This document shows positions 26,499-36,970 of a stretch of 64,000 nt of DNA, piece by piece; position 1 is the first letter of the stretch, and every line of letters starts with the position of its first letter. The stretch comes from Edaphobacter sp. 12200R-103. GTDB taxonomy: Bacteria > Acidobacteriota > Terriglobia > Terriglobales > Acidobacteriaceae. The DNA lies in contig NZ_CP048114.1 in the NCBI RefSeq assembly GCF_010093025.1, positions 744,001 to 808,000 on the forward strand, given 5' to 3'. The notes beneath the pieces were generated by a model. It ran no database searches. It had not been told where the DNA came from and saw only the letters and a program-made list of their open reading frames with translations. The position numbers were made by a program, and so were the translations under genes.

Positions 26499-28708
26499 AG
26501 AGTTCATTCGTTCGGCGCATCAAGCGCTTCGCAGGAATCGACATTAACCGCGAAAAGTATGCATATGCGAAAGACCCGATCTATGGCCACATCTCAGAGT
26601 CCCGTGTAGCAGAACGGTGGGTCAAGACGACCTGTGGTTATTGCTCCGTAGGATGCGGCATGCTGGTAGGAGTTCGTGACAACAAGGCGGTTGCGGTACG
26701 CGGAAATCCAGATCATCCGGTCAATCGAGGCAAGCTCTGTCCCAAGGGGCTTTCTGAACACCATGTTCTGGATGCACCTGGCCGGGCTCGTCAGCCACTG
26801 TTACGTAAAGATGGGGTTCTCACGCCTGTGTCATGGGATGAGGCCCTCGACACGATGGTGGCGCGCTTCTCGGAGATACAACTGCGCCATGGGAAAGAGT
26901 CGCTTGGCGTTGTGGGCACTGGCCAACTGCTCACGGAAGAGTGCTATACCCTGGGTAAACTGGTGCAGCTTGGCTTCGGCACTCGCAACAACGACGGCAA
27001 TACGACACTCTGCATGGCGTCTGCTGTATCCGGCTACAAATTGTCGTTCGGCTCAGATGGCCCGCCTGGCTCCTATGCCGATATGGAATCGGCAGATGTC
27101 ATTCTGCTGATCGGTTCCAATATCGCGGACAATCATCCTATTCTCTGCCATCGCGTGGACAGGACCTCTCCTGGAACAAAACCGCGCACGCTGATTGTTG
27201 TGGATCCGCGAGTTACGAAGACCGCGATGATGTCTGATATTCACCTTGCGGTAAAACCGCGGTCGGATATCGCTCTACTGAACGGAATTGCGCATATTCT
27301 TATCAGAGAACGTCTGATTGATCGCGACTACATCGAACGACATACGACAGGGTTTGAGGAGTTCAAAAAGTTCGTCTCTACCTTCACGCCGGCATATGTC
27401 GCTTCTGTCACAGGATTGAGTGAGCAGCAGTTGACCGATGTGGCACTGCTGTACGGTCGCGCCAAAGCAGCATTTATCGGCTGGACGATGGGGGTGAATC
27501 ACTCCACTCAGGGCGCTGTAACTGTAGCTGCGATCAACAATCTTGCGTTGATTACGGGAAACATCGGCCGCGCTGGTGCTGCTCCATTTTCCATCACAGG
27601 CCAATGCAACGCGATGGGCACACGTGAATCAGGCTTTACAGCGTCATTACCTGGATATCGTAAATTTGACAATCCGGAAGATCGTGAAGATCTGGCGAGG
27701 ATCTGGAATATTCCTGTCGATCGTATTCCCACTGCCCGCGGACTTGCGTATCCCGACATCATCGAAGCTGCCGTACAGGGGCGCATTAAAGCGCTGTGGT
27801 TTGTTGCAACCAATCCAGCGGTATCGTTTCCGAACTATAACCTGTTGGAATACGCCCTGCGTTCCGTCGAGTTCCTGGTGGTGCAGGATGGCTTTCATCC
27901 CACTCCTACCAGTGAGTTTGCTCACCTGGTTCTTCCAGCCGCCATCTGGGGCGAGAAGGAAGGGACCTATACGAATTCCGAGCGCCGCGTCTCTAAACTT
28001 AATTGCGCCGTGCCTCCACCGGGCGAAGCACGGCCGGACTTCGATATCTTCCTGGATATCGCATCGCGGCTTAGCGTCAAAGAGGAGCTCTATCCCGGAT
28101 GGGTATCGACTCACGATGCATTCCTTGAATGGCAACGCGTGTCATCTGGACGCATGTGTGACTATTCTCAATTCACATGGAAGGACATCGAGGATGCGAA
28201 CGGGCTGCAGTGGGGAGGCCCCTCTCTTTACAGTGATGGACGGTTTGCCACAGAAGACGGACGTGCACGTATCCACGTCGTTCCCTGTGATCCATTCGTG
28301 GAGCAGCCTGATGCTGAGTTCGATTTCATCCTGAATACGGGCCGTACCGTAGAGCATTGGCATACCAGAACCAAGACGGGCAACATTGAGTTGTTGAACG
28401 ACATGGTTCCTCGCGCCTGGTTGGAGATGAATCCTTCCGATGCGCGGAGGCTGTATCTGAAGCCGCACGACCGCGTGACCGTGAGGAGCCGTAGAGGGTC
28501 TGTCTCCGATCTGGAGCTGCGCATCACGGGAATCGTCGCTCCAGGGCAGGTATTCATGCCGTTTCACTTCTCAGAGACGAATTCCAACATTGTTACTCTT
28601 GGGGCGTTCGATCCGATCTCAAGAGAACCCAATTTCAAGCAGTGCGCCGTTCGTGTCGAGAAGACTGTAGCGCGCGATCGCCGTTCGTCTGCCGCCCGTT
28701 ATTCATAG
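26495..28708 (+). CDS. Molybdopterin nitrate reductase, catalytic subunit
   Basis: This 737-residue DMSO-reductase-family enzyme has an N-terminal 4Fe-4S site C47-x2-C50-x3-C54-x27-C82, a probable molybdenum ligand C173 in TLCMASAV, the ATNPAVSFPN stretch and a C-terminal MoCo-binding domain (NTGRTVEHWHT, PFHFSE). This matches NarB/NasC-type assimilatory nitrate reductases. There is no Tat signal, so it acts in the cytoplasm. It overlaps the preceding iron-sulfur/anchor gene, and the nitrate transporter follows. The substrate is supported by nitrite reductase in the same operon. Confidence 0.88.
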   Translation: MKSSFVRRIKRFAGIDINREKYAYAKDPIYGHISESRVAERWVKTTCGYCSVGCGMLVGVRDNKAVAVRGNPDHPVNRGKLCPKGLSEHHVLDAPGRARQPLLRKDGVLTPVSWDEALDTMVARFSEIQLRHGKESLGVVGTGQLLTEECYTLGKLVQLGFGTRNNDGNTTLCMASAVSGYKLSFGSDGPPGSYADMESADVILLIGSNIADNHPILCHRVDRTSPGTKPRTLIVVDPRVTKTAMMSDIHLAVKPRSDIALLNGIAHILIRERLIDRDYIERHTTGFEEFKKFVSTFTPAYVASVTGLSEQQLTDVALLYGRAKAAFIGWTMGVNHSTQGAVTVAAINNLALITGNIGRAGAAPFSITGQCNAMGTRESGFTASLPGYRKFDNPEDREDLARIWNIPVDRIPTARGLAYPDIIEAAVQGRIKALWFVATNPAVSFPNYNLLEYALRSVEFLVVQDGFHPTPTSEFAHLVLPAAIWGEKEGTYTNSERRVSKLNCAVPPPGEARPDFDIFLDIASRLSVKEELYPGWVSTHDAFLEWQRVSSGRMCDYSQFTWKDIEDANGLQWGGPSLYSDGRFATEDGRARIHVVPCDPFVEQPDAEFDFILNTGRTVEHWHTRTKTGNIELLNDMVPRAWLEMNPSDARRLYLKPHDRVTVRSRRGSVSDLELRITGIVAPGQVFMPFHFSETNSNIVTLGAFDPISREPNFKQCAVRVEKTVARDRRSSAARYS

Positions 28709-28756
28709 CTGCAAACTCAAATAAGCCATTCCCCAAAACTAACGGAGATCATACTC

Positions 28757-30013
28757 ATGGCGAATCTCAAGGCATTTTTAAAGTCTGGCCACCCACCTAC
28801 GTTGCTCAGCGCATTTTTCTACTTTGATTTTTCATTCGCGGTCTGGGTGCTTAACGGAGCGATGGGGCCATTTATCTCCGAACAGTTTAGCCTGACTCCT
28901 GCGCAGATTGGACTGATGGTCTCCATTCCGACGCTTGCAGGGGCGTTGATGCGCTTTCCGCTTGGTGTTCTGTCGCAATATATCGGCCGTAAGAACGCAG
29001 CTATCGTTGAGATGTCGGCAATCGTTGTTGCTCTGTTGTACGGCTTTCTTTTTGTAAATACCTTTCATGAAGTTCTAGCGATGGGAGTTCTGCTGGGCAT
29101 CGCGGGTGCGAGCTTCGGAGTAGCGCTCTCATTGGGGTCGGGATGGTTTCCGAAGCAATACAAAGGTTTGGCAATGGGAATAGCAGGAGCGGGCAATAGC
29201 GGAACCGCACTCGCGGCTCTGCTTGCGCCGCGGCTGGCACAGCACTTTGGCTGGCAAAAGGTCTACGGTTTCGCAGCCTTCACCATGCTTCTGCCGCTGA
29301 TCGTCATGATCGTCTTTGCCAAAGAGCCACCGGACATCGAACATCAGACACTGCGGCAACACCTGTCCTGTCTTTGGGATAAGGACGGGTGGGCTTTCAA
29401 CATGATTTATGTCATCACATTTGGCGGTTTCCTGGGGTTATCGACCTTCCTTCCCTCCTTTTATTACTCGCAGTTTCACGTATCGAAGATTGAGGCTGGC
29501 TCTCTTACGGTGCTCGCAACACTTACGGGGTCGCTTACTCGAGTTGCTGGAGGATACTTTGCAGATCGTTTCGGTGGAATCAATACGCTATTCGTGGTCT
29601 TTCTTATTACTGTTGCTGGATTTCTTGGTTTCCTTGCATCACCACCGCTTGCAATGACGACACTTCTCTTCATGGTTTGCTTTGCGGCGCTCGGTGCAGG
29701 GAACGGCGCAACCTTTCAGATGGTTCCGCTCCGCTGGCCCACGACAACAGCCGTTGCTGGCGGCATGATCGGAGAGATTGGAGCCCTCGGTGGAGGTATC
29801 CTGCCCAACCTGCTTGGCCAGGCAAAACAACACACGGGATCTTACGCGGTGGGATTTCTGATCTATTCGGTGTTGGCTGTGTGCGTCCTGGCTATGATGC
29901 TGATCGTGTCCCGCCGATGGACAACGACATGGGCAGGTGCGGGAGGACGTGCGCTGCTAGACAAACCTGATCGAACACTCACGGAAGACAAAGAAGCTCT
30001 GCTGGAGATGTGA
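28757..30013 (+). CDS. MFS nitrate/nitrite transporter (NarK/NasA family)
   Basis: The 418-residue protein has 12 predicted membrane helices. It carries two nitrate-signature-like stretches: GIAGASFGVALSLGSGWFP near residues 114-132 and, in the second half, ALGAGNGATFQMVPLRWP followed by GMIGEIGALGG. These are diagnostic for nitrate/nitrite porters. It takes up nitrate for the cytoplasmic reductase encoded immediately upstream (48-base gap) and ends the operon before a strong terminator. Confidence 0.92.
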   Translation: MANLKAFLKSGHPPTLLSAFFYFDFSFAVWVLNGAMGPFISEQFSLTPAQIGLMVSIPTLAGALMRFPLGVLSQYIGRKNAAIVEMSAIVVALLYGFLFVNTFHEVLAMGVLLGIAGASFGVALSLGSGWFPKQYKGLAMGIAGAGNSGTALAALLAPRLAQHFGWQKVYGFAAFTMLLPLIVMIVFAKEPPDIEHQTLRQHLSCLWDKDGWAFNMIYVITFGGFLGLSTFLPSFYYSQFHVSKIEAGSLTVLATLTGSLTRVAGGYFADRFGGINTLFVVFLITVAGFLGFLASPPLAMTTLLFMVCFAALGAGNGATFQMVPLRWPTTTAVAGGMIGEIGALGGGILPNLLGQAKQHTGSYAVGFLIYSVLAVCVLAMMLIVSRRWTTTWAGAGGRALLDKPDRTLTEDKEALLEM

Positions 30014-30049
30014 AGAACGGACCGCCGTAGCCTTAGATGATTTGCACAA

Positions 30050-30093
30050 AAAGTGACAGGCGGAGCACGCTGTAGCGCTCCGCCTGTCACTTT
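30050..30093. terminator. Bidirectional intrinsic terminator
   Basis: AAAGTGACAGGCGGAGC (30050-30066) pairs perfectly with 30077-30093, with A-rich sequence before and TTTGTTTC after. It lies between the convergent nitrate operon and the oligogalacturonate lyase gene. Confidence 0.9.
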
Positions 30094-30107
30094 GTTTCTG
30101 GAGTGTG

Positions 30108-31433
30108 TTACGGCTCTTTGCTGATGTCGACGCCAAAGACATAGGTCGGGCCAAACATATTCGAGCGGAAGATGATCATCTTTCCATCAGGAGTAAAGCT
30201 GACGTTTGGTTCCAGCGTGTAGTTGTGCTTCGACATGTTCACCAGACGCTCGGCATGGAAGACTCCCGGCGTAGGCCAGCTATCGTCGGTAATGCCGTTT
30301 GTCTTCAGGATCTCCGGATGGAAGAGATAAATCCACTCGCCATCCTTCGCCTTAGCGACCTGACGAGGATCGCCACCGTCTCCGGTGAACAGCGTTGCAT
30401 CCTTGTTCACGTTGAAGTGAATGGACCACTCATTGCGCTGCAGATGATACCAGATACGTTTGTTCGTCTTTACATTTACGGATGCCAGCCAGAAATCCTC
30501 CCCTTTGGGAGTCTGCAGGTCATAGTAGATCGTCTCGCCATCTTTTCCCCAGAACTCATGGCCTGCAATCTCACCCGGCATATGCCGCTGGTGCATCAGC
30601 TGATTGTGCGTTCCGTCGGTATGAATCGTCCAGATGCGGTCTACCTTCTGCCAGGGACCTTCGTGGCAGTACATTAGCAATGTCGGATCGGTCGGTGAAA
30701 ACAACAGATGATTGACCCAGTCAGTGCTGTGGAGCAAGGGAGTAATTTTTGCGCTGCCGGTAAGGTCTATCGTGAAGAGGACCAGCGGAATGCGGGCGGC
30801 CAGCCGCCTCTCCATCATCTCGCCCTTGTTGGCTGCCTGTTCCAATGGACTGGTCTGGGGACTACTGGGGCTGGTCACCTTGCCGCCATTGCGTCCGAAC
30901 TGTTCGTTGGGTTTATCGACCTCGTCATAGGTGCCGGCGGCGAGCGTCTCATCAGCGTTTACGGTAATGACTCGGCCACGTGGTGGAACCTTCGCCAGCA
31001 TTTTGGTTTCGCCAGTGTCGACGTTGGTTTTGTAGATGGTGTTGTCTTCTGCTTTGATGTAGAAGATCGACGGGGTCTTGTGTCCCACCTCCATCGTGCG
31101 GACCTTGCCTTTCACAACATTGCGAGTGGCATGGGTCCTGAGATTCAGCACATTAATCCCATCGGGGGTGGTATAAACCATCTCCGTGCCGTCCGGCGTG
31201 TAGCCGTTGACGTTGAAGTAGAAGCTGGCCGAACCGGGCTCATCTGTAAGCCGGGTTACGCGATGCCCTGTGTCTTTGTCGATCCACGTTTTGGGCGGGT
31301 TCTTCAACTCTTCCTGGGTCGGCATTTTGTCGGGCGGGCGGGTGTCCGGACGTGCCTGGGCCAGGATGAGAGGACATGAGAGGGCGACGATAGATGCGGT
31401 GACCAGGATCGTTCGTGCAGAAGAGAACTGCAT
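30108..31433 (-). CDS. Secreted oligogalacturonate lyase-like protein (PL22)
   Basis: The 441-residue protein starts with a Sec signal peptide (cleavage near ILA-QAR), then forms a beta-propeller typical of PL22 oligogalacturonate lyases. His residues likely to bind the metal include those in HQRHMPGEIAGHEFW and the IHFNVN region. The enzyme splits short pectin oligomers by beta-elimination to 4-deoxy-5-keto-uronates. Classical PL22 is cytoplasmic; the signal here points to the periplasm, in line with the exported enzymes nearby. It lies 71 bases downstream of the broken TonB receptor with a hairpin between them. Confidence 0.82.
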   Translation of the reverse strand: MQFSSARTILVTASIVALSCPLILAQARPDTRPPDKMPTQEELKNPPKTWIDKDTGHRVTRLTDEPGSASFYFNVNGYTPDGTEMVYTTPDGINVLNLRTHATRNVVKGKVRTMEVGHKTPSIFYIKAEDNTIYKTNVDTGETKMLAKVPPRGRVITVNADETLAAGTYDEVDKPNEQFGRNGGKVTSPSSPQTSPLEQAANKGEMMERRLAARIPLVLFTIDLTGSAKITPLLHSTDWVNHLLFSPTDPTLLMYCHEGPWQKVDRIWTIHTDGTHNQLMHQRHMPGEIAGHEFWGKDGETIYYDLQTPKGEDFWLASVNVKTNKRIWYHLQRNEWSIHFNVNKDATLFTGDGGDPRQVAKAKDGEWIYLFHPEILKTNGITDDSWPTPGVFHAERLVNMSKHNYTLEPNVSFTPDGKMIIFRSNMFGPTYVFGVDISKEP

Positions 31434-31467
31434 TCAAAGTTTCCTTTCCGTTTTGCTCAGATGGAAG

Positions 31468-31499
31468 ATCTGGCGAGAGAAGAAGAACTCTCGCCAGAT
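31468..31499 (-). terminator. 12-bp hairpin between TonB receptor and lyase genes
   Basis: ATCTGGCGAGAG and CTCTCGCCAGAT form a perfect 12-bp stem with an 8-base loop, just after the receptor stop and before the lyase start on the minus strand. It may lower read-through into the lyase gene. Confidence 0.55.
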
Positions 31500-31504
31500 A
31501 CCTT

Positions 31505-33916
31505 TTAGAAGGTGAAATGTCCGGCCAGCTCAAATGCGCGCGGATTGTAGGTGCTCTTTGCCGAAGTGATGGTGCCAAAATTGGACGATCCCCAGACGGC
31601 GTTAGGGTTAGCGAAGATGACGTGGTTGAAGGTATTGAATGCGTCCACCTCGACGACAAATGCCATGCCTTCCCGTGGCAAAGCAAAGGAACGCTTGACC
31701 GACGTATCAAGGTTCCATGACGCGGGATTGATCAGGCCCAGTGCGCCAGTGCGCGGAGCATTGCCGATCAGGTTGATGGGATTGACGCCTGCGGGCGAGA
31801 TGTTGTCTGGAGCCTTGAAGGCATTGGTGTCGAAGTAGGTGATGGCGGAGCATTTTTTCCCGACATCGCATATTCCAAGATTGGATGCAAGACGGCCGCC
31901 GGGACTGTTGCCGTAGCTGCCATGGATGCGGGCACTTCCTGCGAAGTTGGGGTTCAGGTCAGGCATGCATTGCCCCATCCTGGGCGTGGTGCAGCCGCCA
32001 TAAGTAATGACAGCTGGGGTGCCAGAGGCGTAGGTGAAGATGCCGGAGAGCTGCCACCCACTGGCCAGCACGCGTGTCCACATGTTGGCTCCGCCGATGT
32101 GGTTTTTCCCGAAGGGAAGGGTCCATACGCCGAACCAGTTGAGGACGTGCGGGCTGTTAACCGTGGTCTGGGAGCGATCGATACGGTCCTGGCCGTAGCT
32201 CTGCGTACCGCCGGAGATAGCGGCCGCTGGAATAGGAAATCCACTGCGGAAGCTTCCGTCGTCACCGACATTACGCGACCATGTGTAGTTGAACTGGAAG
32301 GTGAGGCCGTGAGAGAGTCTCTGTTCCAGCGTCACCTGAAGCGAGTTATAGGAGAAGTTACCCACGTTGCCCCAGGTATCCGTCACCCCGCTGTATTGCG
32401 GGAAGGCAGTGAGACCTTGAGCGATGGTAGCGGTCGTATCGCCTGCGGAAGCAGCTGCCTGGAAGAATGTAGGAATCTTGACGCCCTGCATGACAGACTG
32501 TGCCTTGGCGACGTTGGCCGGCGTTGCAGGAGCCGTCAACAGTGGCTGATTCCCGGTGGCGGAAACCTGACCGCCCAGCCCGGCGAGATAGACAGGATCG
32601 AGTTGATTGGTCCACTGGCCGCGAGCGCTTCCCGTGCCACTGTTCGTGGAGTTGATGAGGTGATGGCTCTGGTTGCCGACATAGTTGATGCCCAGGGTAA
32701 GGTTATTGGTAAGTGCACGCTGCATGCCGACGTTATAGAACATGAAGTTGGGTGCGCGGCCGGAGAAATAGGGGTCAGCATAGGAGAGGCCGGCAGCATT
32801 GACGACCTTACCGTTGGGACCTACATAGTGTCCTGCATTCAAGATCTGAGTTGCCGTTCCTGGTGTAGGAGCTCCAGGATAGGTATAGCCAAGCGCCGTA
32901 TTGGCGCGGCCGATGGACTGGAAGTAGGAGCTGTTGTTCAGATAGAACGATGGACCTGCGTTTGCGCCTGTGGTTATTTCTGTAGGGGCGATCGCGCTGC
33001 TGTTGAAGCCAAGTTGGCCAGTTCCGTTGAAGGCGCCGCCGCGTCCACCAACACCGCCGCCCTGGGAGTAGACACGGCCGATACCGGCGCGGAAGACAGT
33101 CTTGTCATCAGGAGCGAAGGTGATGCCGACACGAGGACCCCAATTCTTCCAGTAGGTCTGAACAGGAGTTGTGCAGTTGCAACTCGTTACTCCGTCGCCC
33201 TGGTTGCCGGCAAACTGGAGGATTCCAGGTGTTCCGGTGGCAGGATTGATGACATTGGGATTCAGGAAGCTCCAGCGGTTCTTCACCTCGTGATAAGGAG
33301 GGAGATAATCCCAGCGTAGCCCGGCATCGATGGTGAACTTGGAGTTGACCTTCCAGGTGTCAGAGACATAGGGCGCGATCGTACGGTAACGCCCTCCAAC
33401 CTCGCTGACGTACTGCAGGGCGAGCGATGAAGGATTAGAGACAGCTCCCAGTAGGAAGCTCGCGTAGGAGTAGCCGGTGTTTGCAGAATTTAATGCGTTG
33501 GAGTTGCTGCCGAAGTTCGCGGTAGAGTTCGCGGTATACGGGAGGTTCAGCAGGCCGGTAAAGGTGGCGGGATTGGCATTGTTGATCTGCTGCCATTGGA
33601 TGCTGATGCCGAAGCTGAGGGTATGAGCACCCTTTACCCACTGCAGGTTGTCCACCAGAGAGTAGTTATTGGGAATGGTGGCCTGAGTTGCAGTACTGTT
33701 GCCTGGAGTCGTACCCTGCGCCGCCTGCCACGTCTGGATAGGCGTCCCAAATCTGGTCGTCGCGGCAAACGTCGCGGCCGGGAAGTTCTGTCCGGCCTGG
33801 CCGGCAGGAAGATTGGTGATTCCCAGCTTGCTGATCTGGAAGTCGGGTTCGTTCTGGGTGGAGTTCTGGATGTTCTGGAAGAAGCGGACGTAGCCGAACT
33901 TCAATTGATTCACCAT
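31505..33916 (-). pseudogene. TonB-dependent receptor, C-terminal fragment after a frameshift
   Basis: These codons encode most of the beta-barrel of an Oar-like TonB-dependent receptor, ending in the outer-membrane signature with a terminal Phe (ELAGHFTF). The first residues, MVNQLKFGYVRFFQ, continue the barrel of the fragment encoded upstream; its frame breaks near 33930-33935. If the shift is undone, the junction reads DDRML-TISNTMVNQLKFGY, which looks native. Without repair this part lacks a signal peptide, TonB box and plug and cannot function. A sequencing error is the main alternative. Confidence 0.82.
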
Positions 33917-35424
33917 CGTGTTGCTGATCGTGTAAGCATCCTGTCGTCGAAGATTTTGGGTGAAATCGTGGCGAGGTCGCCCCCGGTATAGGGCTGCGGA
34001 AGATAAGGCAGGCCATAGTTGTTGAGATATTTGACAGTACCGAGCGCGCCTACCGTAGAGATGCGATGTCTCTCAGTCCATTGAAAGTCAACGCGGTAGT
34101 TGTAGAGATGATTGTCGAAACCCTTCGACAGGCCAGCAGTATAGTTATTGACCAGCGAACCGGGATTGGTGGGATCGGGCAGGAACTGCTGCTGCGCCTT
34201 GGCGATAGGCGAGATGTAACTGTCAGGAATGACGTTGTTGGTGGGCACGCCGTTCTTCAGTCCCTGGAAGGGCTGGCGTGTGCAGACGTTCCCAGAGCAG
34301 GTCGTCGACGTGGGATCGTAGAGAAAGGCAGGGTTGTCAGGACCGGTTCCGGTACGTCCGCCAGCGCCATTCAACTCGGTGAAGTCGCCGCTCTTCATAA
34401 GAGCGGTAGGAACGGTGAAATTCTGGGGGGTGGCTTGCGTGCGGTTATGGTACTTGTCATAGGCGAAGAAGAAGAAGACGCGTTTGGTGCCCGGAACATG
34501 TCCGCCGAAGGTGACGGAAAACTCATTCTGGTGATCAACAGGCTTGGGCCGCATCTTGCCAGAAGCGTCACGGATCTTGCCGCTGAAGGGATAGGCATCG
34601 AGCGAGGTATTGCGGATGAAGTCCTTGACTGAGCCATGATAGGCAAGTGAGCCGGACTTCATCGTGAAGTTGGAAGCACCGGCGCCTGCATACTCGACAG
34701 GCGGCGTGCTGGTAACGATCTGGATCTGGTCGACCGCATCGACGGAGAGGGACTGCGAAACAAGGCGATTGTCGCCTTGCTGGCTGACAGTCTGCGCCGG
34801 AAGTCCATCAAGATAAAGTTGGCCAAGATAGTTGCCGGTTCCGCCGATGATGGGTAGACGCGCACCGCTGGTGGCTCCCGGCGAGAGCTGCGCGACGAAC
34901 GTTGGATCGCGCTGCTGACCATTGAGGGCGAGCGGAAGATTGGCATAGGTAGTGTTCTCGATCGTTAGCCCAAGTGAGGCGTTCGTGGTGATCAGTTGCG
35001 GCGGAGCCTCCGTCACCTCGACGGTCGTATCCGCTGCGCCGATCTTCATCGAGATGTTCAGCGGTGTCATCACCAACGCATTCGCGGTCAGATTTTTCTG
35101 TACATAGTCGCTGAAGCCCGCTGCCTGCACCTTTACGGTGTAGCTGCCGGGAAGAATGGGGGAGACAGTGTACAAACCCTCGCCGGTCGTCTGCCTGGTA
35201 AGGGCAATCCCGGTGGCAGTATTCGTGACTGTTACGGTTGCATTTGGAATGGCTGCGCCTTCCGAGTCGGTTATCGTTCCCTGAATGCCTGCTTCGCCGC
35301 CCGTCTGCCCCTTCAGCATCGAGGGAGCAAAAAGTGCGAGCAGCAGCACAAGGCTGTAGGTGAGAAAACGAATTCTGCCATGCGGGTAGACACGCTTCTT
35401 GGGAGCGCTTCTCAGGTGTTTCAT
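33910..35424 (-). pseudogene. TonB-dependent receptor, N-terminal fragment before a frameshift
   Basis: The first 500 or so residues carry a signal peptide (long positive start, ending MLKGQ), a carboxypeptidase-regulatory/Oar-type beta domain (about 45-125, GIQGTITDSEGAAIPNATV), a plug domain (about 140-260) and the first barrel strands. The frame then runs into a stop (RSATRW) next to CTTACACGATC, where the sequence appears to carry a one- or two-base indel. It is the first gene of a minus-strand unit and is divergent from the mutarotase-like gene, with the shared palindrome at 35694 between them. These receptors import large saccharides, and pectin fragments are likely given the lyase downstream. 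Confidence 0.82.
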
Positions 35425-35693
35425 TTGTGACCTCCGGGGGATGGGCGGGCTTTTTGCTCGCCAGAGAACTCTAGATTTCTCAAAATGAAAGTGTCAATAG
35501 GAAAATAATCTCCAATATAAAAATGTGGATGGATCAATTCTTTGTTTTGGATTCCCAGCGTTTACCTCTGTCGGGACATTTCTATATTCATAGAGAGTTT
35601 TGCTGGGGGATTATGCACAAATTGGCCTCTCATAGAGTCTCCAGGGTCTCGCATTTCAAGTGGATAGGATGGACCACTCTCTCTCAGAAAAAT

Positions 35694-35709
35694 TAGGCCA
35701 TAAGGCCTA
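35694..35709. promoter_or_regulatory. Shared operator palindrome, copy 1
   Basis: TAGGCCATAAGGCCTA is a near-perfect palindrome in the divergent region between the TonB receptor and the mutarotase-like gene. It matches TAGGYCAWWTGRCCTA, found four more times in this block. Another inverted repeat, AGTGG-N10-CCACT, lies 16 bases to its left (35659-35678). The rest of the 411-base gap (35425-35835) holds only AT-rich promoter-like DNA. Confidence 0.6.
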
Positions 35710-35835
35710 TGAAAGAGGAGGGATTCATCATGGATGATGTATAGGCTCGCCTTGCAGGAAGAAAATTGCTCCGAATCTGTGACTTGGGAACCTTTTTGAG
35801 CAAGGCGATGGCAGAAGAACATGAGAGAGGTCACG

Positions 35836-36945
35836 ATGTCCGGCAAGGCAAGCATTTGGATACGGCGCCATTCACGGCCGGTGAGATGGAGTATGTATAG
35901 CCTGCTGGTCTCGGCGGCTCTGGTATCGCAGGCTCATGCTGCGGCAGCGAAGGTTTCGCCATGCGCGGACGTGCCACATGGCGATCACCCCAAGCATCTG
36001 CTCTCCAACGGGAAGCTGGATGTGCTTGTCTTTCTTCCGGATGCGAAGAATGGCTACTATCGCTCCTCGCGATTCGACTGGTCCGGGGTAATCGGGTGCG
36101 CTTCCGTCAATGGCCATCATTTTTTCGGCGAATGGTTTTCAGGCTACGATCCGCTGAAGAACGATTCCATCACCGGACCGGTCGAGGAATTTCGCAGCAG
36201 CGGGGGGCCTGAGGGACGGACGGGACCACGGGGAACCTTTGTCGTGCCCGCCGGCGCGCTGGGTTACGACGAGGCTAAACCCGGAGAGACCTTCGTCAAA
36301 CCCGGGGTAGGTGTACTCCGCAAGGTCAGTGAGAAGCCCTATCAGTTCGGATTTCCATACCCGATCGTGGATACAGGCAAATGGACGGTTAAAACGAAAT
36401 CCCGTTCCATTGTCTTTCGCCAGATTCTCCATGGGCCTCAGGGCTACTCGTATATCTACGAAAAGGTCTTGAAACTCGACAAGGACAACGCCGTCATGAC
36501 GCTTGAGCACCGGTTGAAGAACATTGGGACGAAGACGATCGATACCAGCGTCTACGATCACGACTTCTTTATGCTGGATGGCAAACCTACGGGGCCTGAC
36601 ATGGTGGTGCACTTCCAATTCGAACCCAAGCCGGTTGATCCGTTGGGCGAGGCTGGCAGGATTGAAGGCAAAGACCTGAAGTTTACCGAGCCGCTGGGGC
36701 CGCATAGAGGAGTCGCCGGCTACTTGACCGGCTACTCCGATAAGCCTGGAGATTATGACTTCACGGTGGAAGATACCAGCACAGGGGTCTCTGTCAGACA
36801 GACGTCTGACTCTCTCCTTTCACGTCTTTATTTCTGGTCAGCCCGAACGACTATTTGCCCCGAGGGATACATCCATCTGAATATTCCACCCGGCCAGACT
36901 GGCACATGGACGATTCGGTATCAGTTCACGGCTCCGGCCAATTAG
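35836..36945 (+). CDS. Exported galactose-mutarotase-fold protein, function unknown
   Basis: The 369-residue product has an N-terminal signal/anchor (arginine-rich start, hydrophobic to about residue 35). The beta-sandwich that follows resembles aldose-1-epimerase-like proteins (RQILHGPQGYSYIYEK, LEHRLKNIGTKTIDTSVYDHDFF, PPGQTGTWTIRY). Catalytic residues of true mutarotases are not clear to me, so it may bind and not convert sugar. I chose the ATG at 35836, which follows AGAGAGG, over one at 35821. It leads a run of genes with a lactonase and an MFS transporter, with the shared operator about 130 bases upstream. Confidence 0.7.
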   Translation: MSGKASIWIRRHSRPVRWSMYSLLVSAALVSQAHAAAAKVSPCADVPHGDHPKHLLSNGKLDVLVFLPDAKNGYYRSSRFDWSGVIGCASVNGHHFFGEWFSGYDPLKNDSITGPVEEFRSSGGPEGRTGPRGTFVVPAGALGYDEAKPGETFVKPGVGVLRKVSEKPYQFGFPYPIVDTGKWTVKTKSRSIVFRQILHGPQGYSYIYEKVLKLDKDNAVMTLEHRLKNIGTKTIDTSVYDHDFFMLDGKPTGPDMVVHFQFEPKPVDPLGEAGRIEGKDLKFTEPLGPHRGVAGYLTGYSDKPGDYDFTVEDTSTGVSVRQTSDSLLSRLYFWSARTTICPEGYIHLNIPPGQTGTWTIRYQFTAPAN

Positions 36946-36970
36946 ATCCAAAATATCATTGAGAGAGTAA

